Shown: positions 15,281 through 25,118, counted from the stretch's first letter. The stretch: DNA of 64,000 nt from Kurthia sibirica (GCF_003143975.1 NZ_QFVR01000005.1:62001-126000); one strand, 5' to 3'. Numbers and translations are program-made. Notes: generated from the sequence alone by a model not told the origin.

Positions 15281-16219
15281 CTAATGTTGTAGGTTTTGTT
15301 GACTAATAATTGTTTGACCACCAATTGTACACAGCATGTAAGACGTCAATAACTGATTTAAAGACTGATGTTCTTCATTTTGTATGACACAAGTATTTAA
15401 AAAACATTGGACGGCCATGTAAAAGGCATGTGCGGGTTGCCAAGATAAATTGAAATTACCTCGAATAGCAAAAAAATTGTCGACCACTGTTTCTAATTCA
15501 TGATCTTTGACTTGTTTCAATGCTAAAATAGCAATAAATGGATACATACTTGATTTGATGACGACGCCTAATTGTTCTAAGTGAAGACGGATTGCTTTGC
15601 AGTATGTAACAAGATGGTCTACATATGTAGGACTTTGCCACAGTAAAAATTGCGCCATAGTTTGTAAATTATTTCCTAATGAAAAATTTTCTTTTCTCAA
15701 TTCATCGTAGTAAAGTCGTACAGTTATACTCATTTCTTCAAAAGGTGAATTGATATAGCGGCCCGCCAATACCACTAAGGTAGAAATATCATTACCAGAA
15801 GTTAAAAAAATTTGTTTTTTCGCCCCAGCACGATAGAGTTCTCTAGCAGCACTTGCTTGTTTTTGTTCTTGGCCATTCAGTAGTAATGGAGCGGCTAAAT
15901 GACTATATATTGCATGTTTAAGTTTATGTTGATCGAGATATTTTTTATTTTGGATTATTCGGTTATAGACTTTTTTATCACCTTGCATATAGTGAGCATA
16001 GACATACTGAATATATGGTTGATTGCGAATTGTCGAAAACCAGCCAGACTGCTCTTTAATCCAATTGACATCTGCAAAAAACTGTTTATTATTGATCTGC
16101 TTAGAACCTACGGATCCAGCTATTGCGAGTGTTAAAATAGTAATCTTTGAATCTGTCCAATTTTTATGTGCCAGCAATTTCTGCTGATTGTCTTCAAATA
16201 ACGCTAATTGATTTTCGAT
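15281..16219 (-). CDS. DUF4003-like protein of unknown function, unusual start
   Basis: Soluble, helix-rich protein of about 313 residues that resembles the DUF4003 family of Bacillales; no catalytic motif or membrane segment is seen. The start is a problem. GGGGAGG at 16228-16234 is an excellent binding site, but the codon at ideal 8-bp spacing is ATC (16219), giving IENQLALFEDNQQK before the open frame continues. The first conventional start codon is TTG at 16177 (LLAHKNWTD), which has no binding site. An AUC start, a mutated ATG or a sequencing error would each explain this. A hairpin 45 bp after the stop is a likely terminator. No neighbour suggests a function. Confidence 0.68.
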   Translation of the reverse strand: MENQLALFEDNQQKLLAHKNWTDSKITILTLAIAGSVGSKQINNKQFFADVNWIKEQSGWFSTIRNQPYIQYVYAHYMQGDKKVYNRIIQNKKYLDQHKLKHAIYSHLAAPLLLNGQEQKQASAARELYRAGAKKQIFLTSGNDISTLVVLAGRYINSPFEEMSITVRLYYDELRKENFSLGNNLQTMAQFLLWQSPTYVDHLVTYCKAIRLHLEQLGVVIKSSMYPFIAILALKQVKDHELETVVDNFFAIRGNFNLSWQPAHAFYMAVQCFLNTCVIQNEEHQSLNQLLTSYMLCTIGGQTIISQQNLQH

Positions 16220-16435
16220 ATAAATCGCCTCCCCATTTTATTATACGTTTTAACTGGTAAAAAGTTTCAATTTTCTATGTATAATCATATGCATTCCACT
16301 GTTTTGAGTCTAGTCCGTCCACCGTTATTAGGCATACGGTAACATCTGCACATGAGTGCTAAATGGACCGTAACTACTAAACTAGCGATTAACATTTATT
16401 CTTTGCTCAAGTGGTAGGATTCTATATAGAAAATT

Positions 16436-16478
16436 AAATAACCACACTACTTTCTGCAAGAAGTAGTGTGGTTATTTA
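16436..16478 (-). terminator. Terminator of DUF1254 gene
   Basis: Near-perfect arms AAATAACCACACTACTT / AAGTAGTGTGGTTATTT immediately after the stop codon on the minus strand. Confidence 0.85.
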
Positions 16479-16480
16479 GG

Positions 16481-17815
16481 TTAGTTTGTCGAAATAACAG
16501 GTGGTAGCCATTGTAATAAGGCAATTGCTTCTGTTGGGTTGTAGAGGCGCATCGTTAAACCAATTTCACCATTCGGTGGAGAAGGTAACCAGTTAGTTAT
16601 TAAATTAGCATGCGGTCTTTTATGTTGTATATATATATCTAATGAACCGTCTGCATTATAGCTTAAATTATTACGGTCGCCAAGTGCAAAACGTCCAAGC
16701 TCATTATCTACTTGAAAACCATCTTGATCGTACATTGTCAAAGACCAAAAAGCATGTACAGGTGGTAATTGATCTTTGTCAAAATGAATCACATAATTTT
16801 TTTCACTTACCAATTTTTCGCCATTTTCATCACTTTGTGCAAAAGGATAAATTGCTTCATCGACTGGGTTGGCCCCTAAAGCTATGAGAGCAATTACCGC
16901 TCGTTTTAAATACTCATTGCCATAAACACCCATAACGGAGTTATTAACTTGCCAGCCATTGTAGACATGAGCAATTTTAGGTGTTTCTTCCATTAGTTTT
17001 TGCAAACCTAGTTGCATACTATCCTGTAAAACCTCTTGTATATCGATTGGTAAATCGTCAAATTTTTTACCTGCCTCTAAGCCGATTTTCTTCAATTGTG
17101 CAATAATAGACCAATCAGAGAGATGGGGCTTATTTACTTGTAATGCTTCTAATGCCATCGTGTAATACTGTTGTGCGCTCATTTCATTTACAACATACGT
17201 AACGGGTTTTGATAGAATAAGATCATCTCGCTTTGGCACATCTTTTAATTGAACTGCTTCTCCAGACAACCAATTATTTAAGGGGGTGAACTTTATGGAA
17301 TCTTGAAACTCTCGGAGCGTAGGGTCATCCTCCCCTTGCGCTTGTACACGACCGATTAACCAGGCATAAAGTGTAGGGGATTTAATAACCTGCATCCCTT
17401 CTGGCACATCTCCAGACCAGCAACTTGGGGTAATCAGAAAATTTTGTGCCTCATATCCTGTTGTACGCGACCCAGGAATGGCAAATGAATCTGACCACAT
17501 ATCGTGAAGTGGTAACTCATAATACCGTTTCACTGTATTTTCACCAACCGATAGAACAACGGGTCCTTGAGATAAATCGACCCAGCCTGTCGAGTATAAT
17601 GTATCAAAATTAACACGTACAACTGTCTTTATATCTGCGCTCGGAAAATTTCTAAAATGACCTACACGATTTAAAGGTCCGGCAGCAACTAAACTTGGAT
17701 TTGATTTTGGATCTGAATGGAGAAATTGTAATCTTGTCATTTCCATGCTCACTAGTGGATAAAAATAAATATATGCTTTGGTAGCTAATTCTTGTAACTG
17801 AACTCGTGTTGACAT
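16481..17815 (-). CDS. DUF1254/DUF1214 domain protein
   Basis: 444-residue protein with an N-terminal DUF1254 region (about 1-170; YPLVSMEM, VRVNFDTLYSTGWVDLSQGP) and a C-terminal DUF1214 region (about 330-430; HAFWSLTMYDQDGFQVDNEL, LTMRLYNP). Members are widespread but their biochemical function is not established. Many homologues are exported, but no signal peptide is seen here, so this copy is probably cytosolic. Start ATG 17815 follows GGAG; the GTG nine bases upstream overlaps that site. It is monocistronic, between its own terminator and a truncated copy of the dispersed repeat lying upstream, which separates it from the trp operon. Confidence 0.85.
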   Translation of the reverse strand: MSTRVQLQELATKAYIYFYPLVSMEMTRLQFLHSDPKSNPSLVAAGPLNRVGHFRNFPSADIKTVVRVNFDTLYSTGWVDLSQGPVVLSVGENTVKRYYELPLHDMWSDSFAIPGSRTTGYEAQNFLITPSCWSGDVPEGMQVIKSPTLYAWLIGRVQAQGEDDPTLREFQDSIKFTPLNNWLSGEAVQLKDVPKRDDLILSKPVTYVVNEMSAQQYYTMALEALQVNKPHLSDWSIIAQLKKIGLEAGKKFDDLPIDIQEVLQDSMQLGLQKLMEETPKIAHVYNGWQVNNSVMGVYGNEYLKRAVIALIALGANPVDEAIYPFAQSDENGEKLVSEKNYVIHFDKDQLPPVHAFWSLTMYDQDGFQVDNELGRFALGDRNNLSYNADGSLDIYIQHKRPHANLITNWLPSPPNGEIGLTMRLYNPTEAIALLQWLPPVISTN

Positions 17816-17907
17816 GATATTCACTCCGTTTCATTTAGTATGAAATTAATACCATTTTCATTCCCTTATTTGTGTGATTTAAACAAATTGCCCTTTTTAA
17901 GTATTCT

Positions 17908-18006
17908 GCATTTTTCGAAGCGGAAATGGATTGAAATGAAAAATCCCGTATGATTTCGAAAAATCATACGGGATTTTCTCTGTTGAAAATACTTTGTCTC
18001 AGGCTC
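17908..18006 (+). repeat. Dispersed intergenic repeat, copy 2 (5'-truncated)
   Basis: Begins within the element at GCATTTTTCGAAGCGG and keeps the 3' half: the hairpin AATCCCGTATGATTTCG / AAATCATACGGGATT and the TCTCAGGCTC end. It sits just downstream of trpA, where the hairpin could act as a terminator on either strand. Confidence 0.85.
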
Positions 18007-18015
18007 AGTGAGTTG

Positions 18016-18795
18016 TTAGATGGATGTTTGTTGTGGAAAAAAAGCATCAATTGTTGCAAAGTCATTGAGATGTAAAGCTTCAACAATGGCACTGCCAACA
18101 ATAACGCCATCAATATTTTCTCCTACGATTACAGCATGGTCATGGGATGAAATACCAAAACCTGCTAATACAGGTATAGGCGCTATTGATTTTAATTTTT
18201 TCAAATGATGTTGTAAATCTTGTGAAAATGCTGATCCACTACCTGTAATCCCATTAATTGTCACTGCATAAACAAAGCCTTCTGACTCATGTAAAATCTT
18301 TTCAATTCTAGTTTGTGGACTTGTTAATGAAATCAAAGGAATTAGCGCAATATCATCATCCGGTACTAGGACATCATTAATTATAGATGATTCTTCGAAA
18401 GGCATATCCGGTATAATCAAACCTTTAATATTGGCTTCCTTTATATCTGAAATGAATTTAGGAATACCATATTGGATAATCGGATTTAAATACGTCATGA
18501 TTACGAGAGGTATTTTCACTTCGTGCTTTATCGTTGTTAAAAAGGCGATTATTTTACGTAAACTTACTTTTTGTGCTAATGCACGTAAACCGGCTTGTTG
18601 AATGGTTGGCCCATCTGCTACTGGATCTGAAAATGGAATGCCGATTTCAATGGCAGTTGCCCCGGATTTTTGTAAGTACAAAATGGTGTCTTTTGTTTTT
18701 TCTAAACCACCATCACCTGCCATAATATAGGGTACAAACGCTTTATTACCTTGTGTAGTAGTCTGTTCGATAACGGCTTGTAGTGTTTTAGTCAT
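18016..18795 (-). CDS. trpA: Tryptophan synthase alpha chain
   Basis: Last gene of trpDCFBA, 259 residues, TIM barrel. It cleaves indole-3-glycerol phosphate to indole and glyceraldehyde 3-phosphate, passing indole to the beta chain. Catalytic residues E50 ([13 protein letters not shown]) and D61 (VADGPTIQ) are present, as are the phosphate-binding glycine segments ITGSGS and AGFGIS near the C-terminus. The start overlaps trpB by 8 bp, so translation is coupled. A dispersed repeat with a strong hairpin follows 9 bp after the stop and probably ends the operon transcript. Regulation is through the T-box leader upstream of trpD. Confidence 0.97.
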   Translation of the reverse strand: MTKTLQAVIEQTTTQGNKAFVPYIMAGDGGLEKTKDTILYLQKSGATAIEIGIPFSDPVADGPTIQQAGLRALAQKVSLRKIIAFLTTIKHEVKIPLVIMTYLNPIIQYGIPKFISDIKEANIKGLIIPDMPFEESSIINDVLVPDDDIALIPLISLTSPQTRIEKILHESEGFVYAVTINGITGSGSAFSQDLQHHLKKLKSIAPIPVLAGFGISSHDHAVIVGENIDGVIVGSAIVEALHLNDFATIDAFFPQQTSI

Positions 18796-19978
18796 TGGAT
18801 TTCCCTCCTAATACTTGGCGTACTTGATCTACATCTTTATCACCACGACCGGATAGACAGATGACCAAAATTTCTTCTGTAGACATAGTTTGTGCTAATT
18901 TAGATGCAAAGGAAATTGCATGAGAACTTTCGAGTGCAGGAATAATCCCCTCTGTTTTTGTCAATAACTGAAAACCTTCAAGCGCTTCTTCATCTGTAGC
19001 GGAAGTATATTCCACACGACCAATATCACCTAAATGGCAATGTTCCGGCCCCACTGCTGGATAATCTAATCCAGCAGATATGGATACAGCCTCCTGAATC
19101 ATGCCATCATCATCTTGTAAAATATACATATAGGCTCCATGAAGTACCCCTTCTTTACTCGTAGCAAATGCTGCTGCGTGTTCACCAGATTGAATACCTT
19201 TACCTGCCGCTTCAACGCCATATAATTTAACTGCCTGATCTTCAATAAAGGGTGTAAACATGCCTATTGCATTACTTCCTCCACCAACACATGCCACAAT
19301 AGCATCAGGTAATCGACCCGTTTTTTCTAAAATCTGTCTGCGGGTTTCATCACCAATCACACGTTGGAAATCTTTAACGATTGTTGGGAAGGGATGTGGA
19401 CCTAATGCAGACCCTAAAATATAGTGCGTATCATGTACGTTTGCAACCCAGTAACGTAATGCCTCATTACATGCGTCTTTTAATGTTGCAGAACCAGCAT
19501 CAACTGGAATCACGGTTGCCCCTAAAAGTTCCATACGGAAGACATTCAATTCTTGACGTTTTACATCTTCACGTCCCATAAATACAACACATTCAATATC
19601 AAACAATGCACAAACAGTGGCTGTGGCGACACCATGTTGACCGGCACCAGTTTCAGCAACAACTTTGGTTTTACCCATACGTTTAGCTAATAGTACTTGT
19701 CCCAAAGCATTATTAATTTTATGAGCACCTGTATGATTTAAATCTTCACGTTTTAAATAAATTTGAGCACCACCTAATTTTTTGCTAAGGCTTTTTGCAT
19801 GATAGAGAGGATTTTCACGCCCAACATAATCTTTTAAATAATCATGTAACTCTGCGTTAAATGATGCATCTTTTTTTGCTTCATTATAGGCTTCTTCTAA
19901 TTCAATTAATGCTGTCATTAATGTTTCAGGTACGTATTGTCCACCGAATCGTCCGAATCGTCCATTTGTTGTTGTCAT
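18788..19978 (-). CDS. trpB: Tryptophan synthase beta chain
   Basis: PLP-dependent synthase of 396 residues that condenses indole with serine to give tryptophan. The Schiff-base lysine K87 lies in HTGAHKINN, followed by AETGAGQHG and the phosphate-binding VGGGSNAIG. The N-terminal [16 protein letters not shown] is typical of TrpB1-type chains that work with TrpA. It overlaps trpF upstream (4 bp, ATGA) and trpA downstream. Length and motifs are standard and no anomaly is seen. Confidence 0.97.
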   Translation of the reverse strand: MTTTNGRFGRFGGQYVPETLMTALIELEEAYNEAKKDASFNAELHDYLKDYVGRENPLYHAKSLSKKLGGAQIYLKREDLNHTGAHKINNALGQVLLAKRMGKTKVVAETGAGQHGVATATVCALFDIECVVFMGREDVKRQELNVFRMELLGATVIPVDAGSATLKDACNEALRYWVANVHDTHYILGSALGPHPFPTIVKDFQRVIGDETRRQILEKTGRLPDAIVACVGGGSNAIGMFTPFIEDQAVKLYGVEAAGKGIQSGEHAAAFATSKEGVLHGAYMYILQDDDGMIQEAVSISAGLDYPAVGPEHCHLGDIGRVEYTSATDEEALEGFQLLTKTEGIIPALESSHAISFASKLAQTMSTEEILVICLSGRGDKDVDQVRQVLGGKSND

Positions 19979-20595
19979 TTAGTACACGCTCCGCTTCTTA
20001 ATAAATTGAGTAAGGCTGTGATTTTCTGTGGATCTTTCACGCCTGCTGTTTCAACACCAGATGATACGTCGATGATTGCTGGTGCTACCTGATTGATTGC
20101 TTGTGCTATATTCGAACTATTGAGCCCACCTGCCAAAATAACACGCTGGCGATCAATGTGAAGGTCGTCAAGTAATGACCAATCAAATTGATTACCACTG
20201 CCACCTTTGAAATCTGTTCCGGGTGCATCGAATAATAAATATTCGCTTGTGCAAGTTGACGCTTTTTCGACGTCTTTCTTGCTTCGAACTGAGAAGGCTT
20301 TAATGGTGGGAAATGGCAATGCCTCAATTACTTGTGAGCTTTCATCCCCATGTAGCTGAATCATATCCAAAGGCACTGTTTTGGCGATATGAATCATATT
20401 TTCGACTGATTCATTTACGAAAACGCCAACTTTTAATATTGAAGAAGGAATATCCTTAGCCAATTGCTGCGCGGTTTCAATATTTATCTGTCTTTTACTA
20501 GCAGCAAAGACAAAGCCAATCGCATCTGCTCCCGCTGCTACAGTATGATTGACATGTTCTTTTGTCATTAATCCACAAATTTTAATTTTTGTCAT
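19975..20595 (-). CDS. trpF: Phosphoribosylanthranilate isomerase
   Basis: 206-residue TIM-barrel isomerase converting N-(5-phosphoribosyl)anthranilate to the 1-deoxyribulose form. The N-terminal KICGLM carries the catalytic cysteine, the conserved D lies in MIQLHGDES, and the phosphate-binding LAGGLNSSN and DVSSGVE segments follow. It overlaps trpC by 4 bp upstream and trpB by 4 bp downstream. Separate trpC and trpF genes, rather than a fusion, are usual in Firmicutes. Confidence 0.96.
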   Translation of the reverse strand: MTKIKICGLMTKEHVNHTVAAGADAIGFVFAASKRQINIETAQQLAKDIPSSILKVGVFVNESVENMIHIAKTVPLDMIQLHGDESSQVIEALPFPTIKAFSVRSKKDVEKASTCTSEYLLFDAPGTDFKGGSGNQFDWSLLDDLHIDRQRVILAGGLNSSNIAQAINQVAPAIIDVSSGVETAGVKDPQKITALLNLLRSGACTK

Positions 20596-21377
20596 TCTAC
20601 TTCACGTACTTTCTTTACCGCTAGCATTTGAAGTGCCGCTTCAACATTTTCAGACTTCATTAGAGTTTCACCTACTAATATTGCCGATGCCCCATATGCG
20701 GAAACCATTTTAGCATCCTCGGTATTTTTAATACCCGATTCACTCACTAATACCTGATCTGTGTTGTTAGAAAATGCTTTAGCAATCGTTTGCGTATGTT
20801 TTAAATCAACTTCGAAGTTTTTAAGATTTCGATTATTTATACCGATTATTTTTGCGCCAAGAGCATGTGCACGCTCATATTCTTCTACGCTATGAACTTC
20901 TACAAGAATGGCGAGATTCATCTGATTTGCATAGGTATATAATTCACGTAAACGCTCTGACTCTAATGCTGCAACGATCAATAAAATAACGGATGCTCCA
21001 TTTGCTCTAGCATAATCAATTTGAATTTCATCTAGTATAAAGTCTTTGCATAATACAGGAATTGATACTGCTTGTGCTACTTTGCGTAAATCTTCATAAC
21101 TACCTTTAAAAAATGGTTCATCTGTTAAAACAGATATGCATGCAGCACCAGCTGCTTCATATTGTTGTGCTTGTTTAACGACATCTACATTTGCTTTGAT
21201 GATGCCTTTTGATGGTGAAGCTCGCTTGATTTCTGCAATGATTTGCAAAGTATCTTTTTGTATTAACGCATCATATAAGGAGTACAAGGGTAAATCAAAG
21301 TTCAAAGTTGCCTTTTTCATCTTCAATTCTGCAACCTTATTCACTTTTTCATCGAGAATTTGCTGTAGGATTGTCAT
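20592..21377 (-). CDS. trpC: Indole-3-glycerol phosphate synthase
   Basis: 261-residue TIM-barrel synthase that closes the indole ring. Visible motifs are AEIKRASPSKG, VLTDEPFFKGS, PVLCKDFI with the catalytic lysine, LVEVHSVEE, GINNRNLKNFEVD and SESGI. It starts 1 bp after the trpD stop and overlaps trpF by 4 bp. Standard length; no missing residue seen. Confidence 0.97.
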   Translation of the reverse strand: MTILQQILDEKVNKVAELKMKKATLNFDLPLYSLYDALIQKDTLQIIAEIKRASPSKGIIKANVDVVKQAQQYEAAGAACISVLTDEPFFKGSYEDLRKVAQAVSIPVLCKDFILDEIQIDYARANGASVILLIVAALESERLRELYTYANQMNLAILVEVHSVEEYERAHALGAKIIGINNRNLKNFEVDLKHTQTIAKAFSNNTDQVLVSESGIKNTEDAKMVSAYGASAILVGETLMKSENVEAALQMLAVKKVREVE

Positions 21378-21378
21378 T

Positions 21379-22398
21379 TTATAAGACCTCCATTTTCATA
21401 GTAGTTGATACTGCCTGTAATTTGCGTAAGGCTTTGCCAGATAGTAAGGTATCGATTGCTAATTTGACACCCTGCTGAACTGTTGACACTTTGTTAGCGG
21501 CAAATAGGGCTAATCCGGCATTAAATGCTACCGTATCAAAGTAAGCATCTCGATGGCCTTGTAAAATACGAATTAATATGGCAGCATTCTGTTTTGGCGT
21601 ACCGCCAGTGACAGCTTCTATTGGTTGACTTGCGAGTCCAACATCTTGTGCAGTAATAGTAAATGGTATAAGTTCTTGGCCATCCATTAATACACAGTGA
21701 TTAACACCTGCAAGTGATGCTTCATCCATTCCTTGTTCTCCAGAGACAACAACTGCCCGTTTACGGCCGATTTTTTGCATGACTGTGGCATAGTCCATTA
21801 AAAATTCTGGGCGATTAATACCTGTTAGCTGATAAGCTAAGTCAATGGGATTCGCTAATGGTCCAACTAAATTGAAAATTGTCGGTTTTGCTATCTTCGC
21901 TCTGATTTTGCCAATTCTTTTTAATTTAGGGTGAATTGTAGGTGCAAATATAAAGGCGATATTATCTTTTTTCAGTGAATCACTTAATTCTTCAACGCTT
22001 TGAGTAGACATAATTCCTAACTCCTCTAGAATATCGGTACTACCAGATGAACTCGAAACTTTACGATTGCCATGTTTTGCAACCTTTAATCCAGCAGCGG
22101 CCAATACAAAGGCTGAAGCAGTACTAATATTAAAACTCTTTAATCCATCTCCACCTGTCCCACAATTATCGATATAATCTACCTCTTCTAAATGAGGTAT
22201 TTTATTAGCATAACTTTTCATGACTGCTACCAATGCAGCAATTTCATGTGCAGTTTCACCTTTTGCGGCTAAAGCAAGTAATAGCTTCTCAATTACTTCT
22301 TCCGGTGTCTCTTCATTAAATAACAGTTGCGCTAACTGTGTCATTTCCTCATATGTTAAATGCTGTTGATGGTGTAATTTATCGTATATTTTTTGCAT
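21379..22398 (-). CDS. trpD: Anthranilate phosphoribosyltransferase
   Basis: First structural gene of the operon, 339 residues. It transfers the phosphoribosyl group from PRPP to anthranilate. The PRPP-binding CGTGGDG lies near residue 82, followed by NISTASAFV, KHGNRKVSSSSGSTDILE and the metal-binding region downstream. Start ATG 22398 lies 8 bp after GAGGAG; the TTG two codons upstream is an alternative. The T-box terminator lies about 40 bp upstream. trpE and trpG, normally ahead of trpD, are not in this window, so anthranilate must be made by enzymes encoded elsewhere. Confidence 0.97.
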   Translation of the reverse strand: MQKIYDKLHHQQHLTYEEMTQLAQLLFNEETPEEVIEKLLLALAAKGETAHEIAALVAVMKSYANKIPHLEEVDYIDNCGTGGDGLKSFNISTASAFVLAAAGLKVAKHGNRKVSSSSGSTDILEELGIMSTQSVEELSDSLKKDNIAFIFAPTIHPKLKRIGKIRAKIAKPTIFNLVGPLANPIDLAYQLTGINRPEFLMDYATVMQKIGRKRAVVVSGEQGMDEASLAGVNHCVLMDGQELIPFTITAQDVGLASQPIEAVTGGTPKQNAAILIRILQGHRDAYFDTVAFNAGLALFAANKVSTVQQGVKLAIDTLLSGKALRKLQAVSTTMKMEVL

Positions 22399-22435
22399 GC
22401 TCAACTCTCCTCATCTCATCTCTCATGTACTTTTA

Positions 22436-22753
22436 AAATAAAAAAGTCCCCATGAAGGAAAAAACCTTCATGAGGACGATACTATTCGCGGTGCCACCTC
22501 AAGTTAAAGAATAAATCTATTCTTTATCTCAACATCCTATAACGTGGATTAAACGTCATTCACTACTACTAATTTCATGAATGCTCTCATAAGTCCATTC
22601 GTATGCAAGCTAGATCAGTTTCCACCAACCACTGATTCTCTTATACTAGCTCCACTATACTACTACTCTTACTCTACAATTTCTCAGCTCTGCTATTTTT
22701 AATGAGACTGACACTGCTATCAATGTCTTCTGCTCAAATGTTCTAAAAGTATT
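22436..22753 (-). ncRNA. T-box riboswitch leader, tryptophan type
   Basis: Minus-strand leader of trpDCFBA. The conserved T-box AGGTGGCACCGCG (plus strand about 22487-22499) precedes the terminator stem GTCCTCATGAAGG / CCTTCATGGGGAC and a T run. Stem I is visible, and the specifier loop reads GAATGGAC, placing the Trp codon UGG at 22595-22597. Uncharged tRNA-Trp should stabilise the antiterminator and allow trp transcription. This replaces the TRAP-type control known for Bacillus subtilis trp genes. Confidence 0.92.
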
Positions 22754-22759
22754 GTGTTC

Positions 22760-22788
22760 ATATTATTCTTTTTTATATAAGCTGTCAA
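22760..22788 (-). promoter_or_regulatory. Promoter of the trp T-box leader
   Basis: Minus-strand TTGACA (22783-22788), 17-bp spacer, TAATAT (22760-22765). The -35 hexamer overlaps the stop codon of the upstream zinc-ribbon gene. Confidence 0.85.
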
Positions 22789-23105
22789 GGGCTTGATATC
22801 ATCAAGACATCTTCTAAGCAAATTTCTGCATTCATACCAATTGCATTAAATTGTCTTATTAACTGGGTTTTTGTAATCTGTCCATGTTCATCCATATAAT
22901 GTGCTGGATAAAGACTCGATTTAAAAATAGGATTGCCCTTAATCATCCAAGTAGCTCTCTGCTGTTCTAAAGCTGCTGTGGAGCGGGTGAATTGATGCTG
23001 TGTGCCACAGCAATTACAAATCTCATCGGAACCACGCATGGAATAGTCATATGGCCTACGTGTTAATCCTTTGTATCCACAAACCGGACATCTAAACTTT
23101 TTCAT
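22785..23105 (-). CDS. Small zinc-ribbon protein of unknown function
   Basis: 106-residue protein with two CxxC pairs: CPVCGYKGL near residue 5 and CNCCGTQ near residue 31, forming a probable four-cysteine zinc ribbon similar in pattern to Cys-rich CPCC-type proteins. The C-terminal half is mixed helical without recognised motifs. It is preceded by GAGGTGAGC and ends where the trp promoter begins, so the trp promoter uses the end of this gene. Not known to be part of tryptophan biosynthesis. Function unknown. Confidence 0.7.
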   Translation of the reverse strand: MKKFRCPVCGYKGLTRRPYDYSMRGSDEICNCCGTQHQFTRSTAALEQQRATWMIKGNPIFKSSLYPAHYMDEHGQITKTQLIRQFNAIGMNAEICLEDVLMISSP

Positions 23106-23619
23106 GTGCTCACCTCTTCTATAGATTGCTAATTCTTATTTAATGTAATAGAAATACATCTTTATTGCAAATGGATAAGGTCATTTCGTCATTATCCTGA
23201 TTCCTCAGCTGAAGCTAAAGGCTTATTTTTGAAAATGTTAAACTTTAATATATTGATTATAATGCTTATAATTAAGCCTTTATACCCTATTTGTTTTTTA
23301 ATAAATAACAATATGACAACTTTATTACAAGTGGTAAAAAAAGGGCATTACTTTCTAATCATTTTTACAATTCGTCAGAGAAATGAGAAAAAACGGGTAA
23401 TTTGCACGTTGGTTTTTCTTGTATAACTAGTTAAATAGTACAAAATAAACGCTGTTCACCCTTACAACTTTTGACTATATACAATTGATTTCACAAACAA
23501 ATAAGTTATCTAAATCCCGAATCATTATTCTTTAGGACATGAAAAATAAGGACAAAGATAGAAAAAAACAGTATATTCAACGATATAAGATCGTGAACAT
23601 ACTGCCCAAATGACATGTA
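23106..23619. other. Intergenic region, terminator only
   Basis: AT-rich spacer. Apart from the terminator at 23562-23604 for the carboxylesterase gene, nothing convincing was seen; a 65-codon frame at 23229 lacks a binding site. Confidence 0.5.
23562..23604 (-). terminator. Terminator of carboxylesterase gene
   Basis: Minus strand: CAGTATGTTCACGAT pairs with ATCGTTGAATATACTG (small bulge), followed by seven T residues. Confidence 0.8.
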
Positions 23620-24273
23620 TTATGAGTTGATTTGCATATGGTGTGAAAGAAAGCGAATGATCTCTGTTTGCACAGCTTGTGTAACGCCATGACCATCATC
23701 AAATTCCATATAATTTACTAATGCTTTTTGATGCTTGAAGAAATCACGTGAATTTTCACCCCATTGGAGTGGTAAAACATAATCCATCTTGCCATGTGTG
23801 ATTAGCATCGGTAAACCAGCTACGCTTTCTTTACCATACTCATCTTTAACATGTTGGGGCAAATAACCACTTAAAACAACTGCTCCCGCAAGTTTATCAG
23901 AACCTAGTATAAGGGATAATGTTTGCGTTAAAATAGCACCTTGGCTAAACCCTAAAAGGAAGATTTTTGTCGAATCAATGGCATATTCTTCGATTGCTTC
24001 TTCAATAAAAGCTTTAATATGAAGGACAATTTTATCAAAAACAAGACGATCTGGTTTACCAAATTCTTCAATTGTGAAAAATGCATAACCAGGAGCTTGT
24101 ATGATGGGGCCTTGCAAACTAAAAATATGACATGGTTCGTGTAAGTTATTTAATAGTCCCGGTAAGTCTTTTTCATTACTACCCATACCATGTAGTAAAA
24201 AGACTGCTGGATACTGTGTATTTTCTTGTGCATTTTGTGGTGCGGTATAATCAAAAATAAATGGAGAATTCAT
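23620..24273 (-). CDS. Phospholipase/carboxylesterase-family alpha/beta hydrolase
   Basis: 217-residue serine hydrolase of the phospholipase/carboxylesterase group. LLHGMGSNE forms the oxyanion region, the nucleophile Ser lies in GFSQGA, the catalytic Asp in HGKMDYVLP and the His in DDGHGVT, in canonical order. It is probably cytosolic, since no signal peptide is seen. Close relatives hydrolyse short acyl esters; the true substrate is unknown. AAAGGAAG precedes the ATG. Monocistronic with its own terminator. Confidence 0.88.
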   Translation of the reverse strand: MNSPFIFDYTAPQNAQENTQYPAVFLLHGMGSNEKDLPGLLNNLHEPCHIFSLQGPIIQAPGYAFFTIEEFGKPDRLVFDKIVLHIKAFIEEAIEEYAIDSTKIFLLGFSQGAILTQTLSLILGSDKLAGAVVLSGYLPQHVKDEYGKESVAGLPMLITHGKMDYVLPLQWGENSRDFFKHQKALVNYMEFDDGHGVTQAVQTEIIRFLSHHMQINS

Positions 24274-24457
24274 AAAATAATACTTCCTTTCAAACTGAAT
24301 TATACTAATAATAGCATAAGAACAGGCTTTCCGTAAATTCCAAGTGCCTAGATCTACTTTCAGTAGAACAAACTTTTTTCCTGTTTTTATTTTTGTGTAC
24401 TAAAAGTGAAACTTTTTGTGTATTTTCAACCTCTAATAAGTAGAGGAGGTTATCTAT

Positions 24458-24988
24458 ATGAACGAAATTAAACTAATTCGTAGCGCCATTCGAGGGAATA
24501 AAATAAGTTTACATACTTTGCTTCTTTTACATCGGAGTCAACTCTATAAAATTATTCACACCTATACGAATGATGAAAAAATAGCGATAGACACTTTATG
24601 TGAAGCTACTGAGGACTGTATACGCACCATTCATCAATTAAAAAGAGAAGAGTTATTCTATACTTGGATGCTCCGTAAACATATTTCACGGGCGGTTGAA
24701 CGCTATGATTATAAGCGACACTTGTTAAGTAATTTATCAACAACCTATCGCACAGTGGCCATTCTCCTTTTTGGTGCACAATTACAGACCAATATGGTCG
24801 CTACCATCCTCCATACAAACCAACAAGCAATCATTGATATGGCGACTCAAATTGATATTGATCTTCAGGGCAAGGCTACAATAATTACAGAGCAATTTAT
24901 CAGGATTCCAGTACCTTTACAAGCCATAGAATATGCACTACAGCCACCAAAAACGAAACGTTTATTTAGGTCCTATTTAATGTTATAA
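24458..24988 (+). CDS. Degenerate ECF sigma-factor-like protein
   Basis: 176-residue protein whose N-terminal part (IRSAIRGNKISLHTLLLLH, then LYKIIHTYTNDEK, then TWMLRKHISRAVERY) follows the pattern of ECF sigma region 2. The second part (YRTVAILLFGAQLQTNMVATI) aligns with region 4.1, but the helix-turn-helix that should recognise the -35 element is poorly conserved. A very good AGAGGAGG site precedes the ATG. No anti-sigma gene follows it; an RsiV-like gene lies 3.4 kb away on the other strand. It may be a diverged sigma factor or a protein that no longer binds promoters. Confidence 0.6.
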   Translation: MNEIKLIRSAIRGNKISLHTLLLLHRSQLYKIIHTYTNDEKIAIDTLCEATEDCIRTIHQLKREELFYTWMLRKHISRAVERYDYKRHLLSNLSTTYRTVAILLFGAQLQTNMVATILHTNQQAIIDMATQIDIDLQGKATIITEQFIRIPVPLQAIEYALQPPKTKRLFRSYLML

Positions 24989-25042
24989 CACTTGAAGCGA
25001 CTCACTATTTTTGGCGATTCTAGGAGAATTTTAATATAAAAA

Positions 25043-25103
25043 AAACGCTAGTGAATTGTCGCACGCATCTTCGTAAGACACAGACTATTTCTTCACTAGC
25101 ATT
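25043..25103 (-). terminator. Terminator with long loop
   Basis: Arms AACGCTAGTGAA / TTCACTAGC(A)TT with an inner TGTC / GACA pair. On the minus strand it is followed by eight T residues, after the 157-residue protein gene. Confidence 0.7.
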
Positions 25104-25118
25104 CATTGTTTTGTTAAT

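Noticed and set aside
22436-22753. TRAP-binding leader upstream of trp genes
   Set aside because: No run of regularly spaced GAG/UAG triplets; instead a full T-box with UGG specifier is present.
23229-23426. 65-codon plus-strand frame
   Set aside because: No ribosome binding site, very AT-rich, hydrophobic composition by chance; no homology recognised.
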